6,164 nt of DNA from an uncultured Carnobacterium sp. (GTDB lineage Bacteria > Bacillota > Bacilli > Lactobacillales > Aerococcaceae): assembly GCA_937967765.1 (NCBI GenBank), contig CALCML010000294.1, positions 1 through 6,164 on the forward strand, read 5' to 3'. Made by a program: the position numbers and the translations under genes. Shown here in pieces: positions 4,681 through 6,164 of this stretch; positions within the stretch are counted from its first letter, which is position 1; each line of letters opens with the position of its first letter. Below the pieces are notes generated by a model, which was given only the letters and a program-made list of their open reading frames with translations, was not told the origin of the DNA and did not search any database.

Positions 4681-5583
4681 ATGGACGGAATCCTTCCGTT
4701 ATGGAAAGAGAAAGGCATGACGTCGTTCGACTGTGTCTATAAGGTTAGAAAGTTATTAAAAACAAAAAAAGTCGGGCATTCTGGTACGCTTGATCCTGAG
4801 GTGGATGGCGTATTGCCAATCTGTATCGGAAAAGCGACTAAAGTTGTTGAGAACCTTCATAAAGCTAATAAAGTGTATCAAGGAGAAATCACATTAGGAT
4901 TTTCTACAGAGACCGAAGATGCTCATGGGAAAGTTGTTTCAACGACACCTATCGAAACTCCTTTTGCAGTTCAAGAGATTGATGAAAAAATGCAAAGTTT
5001 TATTGGAGAGATTACTCAAATCCCGCCGATGTATTCTGCTGTAAAAGTGAACGGAAAACGTCTTTATGAATACGCAAGAGCCGGAGAAGAAGTGGAGCGC
5101 CCTGTAAGAAAGACAACGATTTATGACTTTAAGCGTATCTCAGAACCTGAGTATAATGAAACTACTAAGACACAATCGTGGAAATTTGAAGTTAGTTGCA
5201 GTAAAGGGACTTATGTGCGCACACTTTCTGTTGATTTAGGGAAAGCACTGGGTGTTGAAGCGCATATGTTGCAATTAACCCGTGTGAAAAGCGGACCTTT
5301 CCACTCTGACGACTGCATTACATTAGAACAACTAAACGAGCTTGTAGTAAATGATAGAGCTCAAGAAGCTCTTAAACCTGTTGATTTAGTATTTGCAGAC
5401 TATCCTCGAATGAATCTGAACAAAGAAGAATATACGCGTTTTAAAAATGGTGCAATTTTATCTTTAACTGAATTTCCTCAGATTGTGGCACCTACTGCTT
5501 GTTATTATGAAGACCAACTCATTTCAATTTACGGTCCTCATCCTACGAAAAAAGGCTTATTAAAACCAATTAAAATGTTTTAG
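4681..5583 (+). CDS. truB: tRNA pseudouridine(55) synthase TruB
   Basis: TruB converts U55 in the T-loop of tRNAs to pseudouridine and also helps tRNA fold. The product is 300 residues, normal for the bacterial family. GILPLWKEKGMTSFDCVYKVR opens the protein (3-23). VGHSGTLDPEVDGVLPICIG (31-50) contains the catalytic Asp at residue 38. KVYQGEITLGFSTETEDAHG follows (about 64-83), then IPPMYSAVKVNGKRLYEYAR with the conserved Tyr, and CSKGTYVRTLSVDLGKALG with the conserved GTYVR. After HMLQLTRVKSGPF, the last 60-70 residues form the PUA-like tail (MNLNKEEYTRFKNGAIL). The start at 4681 is preferred over the ATG at 4672: the Shine-Dalgarno GAGAGG (4666-4671) abuts 4672 with no spacer but lies 9 nt before 4681, and MDGILPL matches the family N-terminus. 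ribF follows after 13 nt, so the two form an operon. Confidence 0.95.
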   Translation: MDGILPLWKEKGMTSFDCVYKVRKLLKTKKVGHSGTLDPEVDGVLPICIGKATKVVENLHKANKVYQGEITLGFSTETEDAHGKVVSTTPIETPFAVQEIDEKMQSFIGEITQIPPMYSAVKVNGKRLYEYARAGEEVERPVRKTTIYDFKRISEPEYNETTKTQSWKFEVSCSKGTYVRTLSVDLGKALGVEAHMLQLTRVKSGPFHSDDCITLEQLNELVVNDRAQEALKPVDLVFADYPRMNLNKEEYTRFKNGAILSLTEFPQIVAPTACYYEDQLISIYGPHPTKKGLLKPIKMF

Positions 5584-5590
5584 AAAGGAG
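5584..5590 (+). promoter_or_regulatory. Ribosome binding site of ribF
   Basis: AAAGGAG follows the truB TAG directly and ends 6 nt before the ATG at 5597. It fixes that ATG as the ribF start and shows tight truB-ribF coupling. Confidence 0.85.
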
Positions 5591-5596
5591 AGAAGA

Positions 5597-6164
5597 ATGC
5601 AAACAATTGAGTTAACACACCCTTACAAAAAAGAGTGTATACTTCAGGAACCAATTGTCCTTGCTTTAGGTTTCTTTGATGGGATTCATTTAGGACACAA
5701 AGAAGTAATTACAACGGCGAAAAAAGTTGCCCAGGAACGCGGTTTTAAAGTAGCAGTGATGTCTTTTAATCAACATCCATCCGTTATTTTTCAAAACGTT
5801 GATCCTGAAAGCATTCAATATGTCTCGCCGCTAGAACGTAAGAAGGAATTATTAGAAAATCTTGGTGTAGATATCTTCTATTTAGTTGATTTCACAAAAG
5901 AGTTTGGAGCACTTTCACCGCAAGAGTTTGTTGATCAATACATTGTGGATCTAAATGCGAAAGTGGTTGTAGCAGGGTTTGACTACACATACGGCAAGCG
6001 AGATATTGCGAATATGGAATTGTTACCGAAATATGCTTCGAATCGATTCGAGATTATCACAATTGATGAGCAAAAAAATGCGAGTGGAAAGATTAGTTCT
6101 ACCGCTGTACGAGATTTATTGCTACAAGGTGATATCGAACAAGCCAACGACTTGTTAGGATACG
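5597..6164 (+). CDS. ribF: Bifunctional riboflavin kinase/FAD synthetase RibF, N-terminal 189 residues (cut by window edge)
   Basis: RibF phosphorylates riboflavin to FMN and adenylates FMN to FAD. Only the N-terminal FMN adenylyltransferase domain and its end are present; the C-terminal riboflavin kinase domain lies outside. Nucleotidyltransferase motifs: GFFDGIHLGH (25-34), the HxGH-type ATP site, where most family members have GNFDGVHLGH; SFNQHP (56-61) in the place of the usual TFxPHP; GFDYTYGKR (127-135); and ISSTAVRDLLLQGDI (166-180), the ISSTxIR motif that contacts ATP. EQANDLLGY at the edge is the usual bridge to the kinase domain. It is translated right behind truB. The same gene pair is adjacent in Bacillus and Lactobacillales. 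No FMN riboswitch is seen upstream, as expected for this operon type. Confidence 0.94.
   Translation, partial: MQTIELTHPYKKECILQEPIVLALGFFDGIHLGHKEVITTAKKVAQERGFKVAVMSFNQHPSVIFQNVDPESIQYVSPLERKKELLENLGVDIFYLVDFTKEFGALSPQEFVDQYIVDLNAKVVVAGFDYTYGKRDIANMELLPKYASNRFEIITIDEQKNASGKISSTAVRDLLLQGDIEQANDLLGY

Noticed and set aside
5669..5698. GFFDG instead of GNFDG in RibF as a sign of inactivation
   Set aside because: The HLGH part and other nucleotide-binding motifs are intact, and I believe variation at this residue occurs in functional family members, so it is noted but not reported as a defect.

Overview
The window is two unrelated pieces of DNA joined near position 800. The left piece (about 1-800) looks like a Bacteroidetes genome, probably a Prevotella-like oral or gut anaerobe. 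It has a secreted endonuclease/exonuclease/phosphatase-family protein running leftwards off the edge, no Shine-Dalgarno sequence, and TAnnTTTG-type -7 boxes. The right piece (about 800-6164) is a low-GC Firmicute of the order Lactobacillales. Strong AAAGGAG ribosome binding sites, extended -10 promoters, AT-rich codon use and the direct infB to rbfA order without ylxP all point there. A Carnobacteriaceae member such as Granulicatella is my best guess from memory, not proven. Because IF-2 homology begins abruptly in mid-protein, the join is most likely an assembly or cloning chimera rather than a biological event.

Layout: 1-561 (-) N-terminal 187 residues of the endonuclease-family protein; 562-805 Bacteroidetes intergenic DNA ending at the join; 806-1543 (+) the last 245 codons of infB; 1540-1932 a tandem array of foldback repeats (two full A-type units, one B-type unit with different internal hairpins between the same ends, and a truncated A unit); 1929-2000 a candidate rbfA promoter and a 5' stem-loop; 2015-2374 (+) rbfA; 2385-2425 terminator; 2431-2454 a perfect 24-bp palindrome; 2489-3643 (+) a DUF819 membrane protein; 3648-3690 a bidirectional terminator; 3691-4539 (-) a DegV-family fatty-acid-binding protein; 4540-4680 divergent extended -10 promoters; 4681-5583 (+) truB; 5597-6164 (+) the first 189 codons of ribF.

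The backbone infB, rbfA, truB, ribF is the conserved translation and ribosome-maturation cluster of Firmicutes. IF-2 places initiator tRNA, RbfA matures the 30S subunit, TruB makes tRNA pseudouridine 55, and RibF makes FMN and FAD. Here the cluster is split by a self-contained DUF819/degV pair between rbfA and truB, so truB-ribF has its own promoter. No CRISPR, phage, transposase, rRNA or tRNA gene was seen. The best candidate for something undescribed is the modular foldback repeat family between infB and rbfA.
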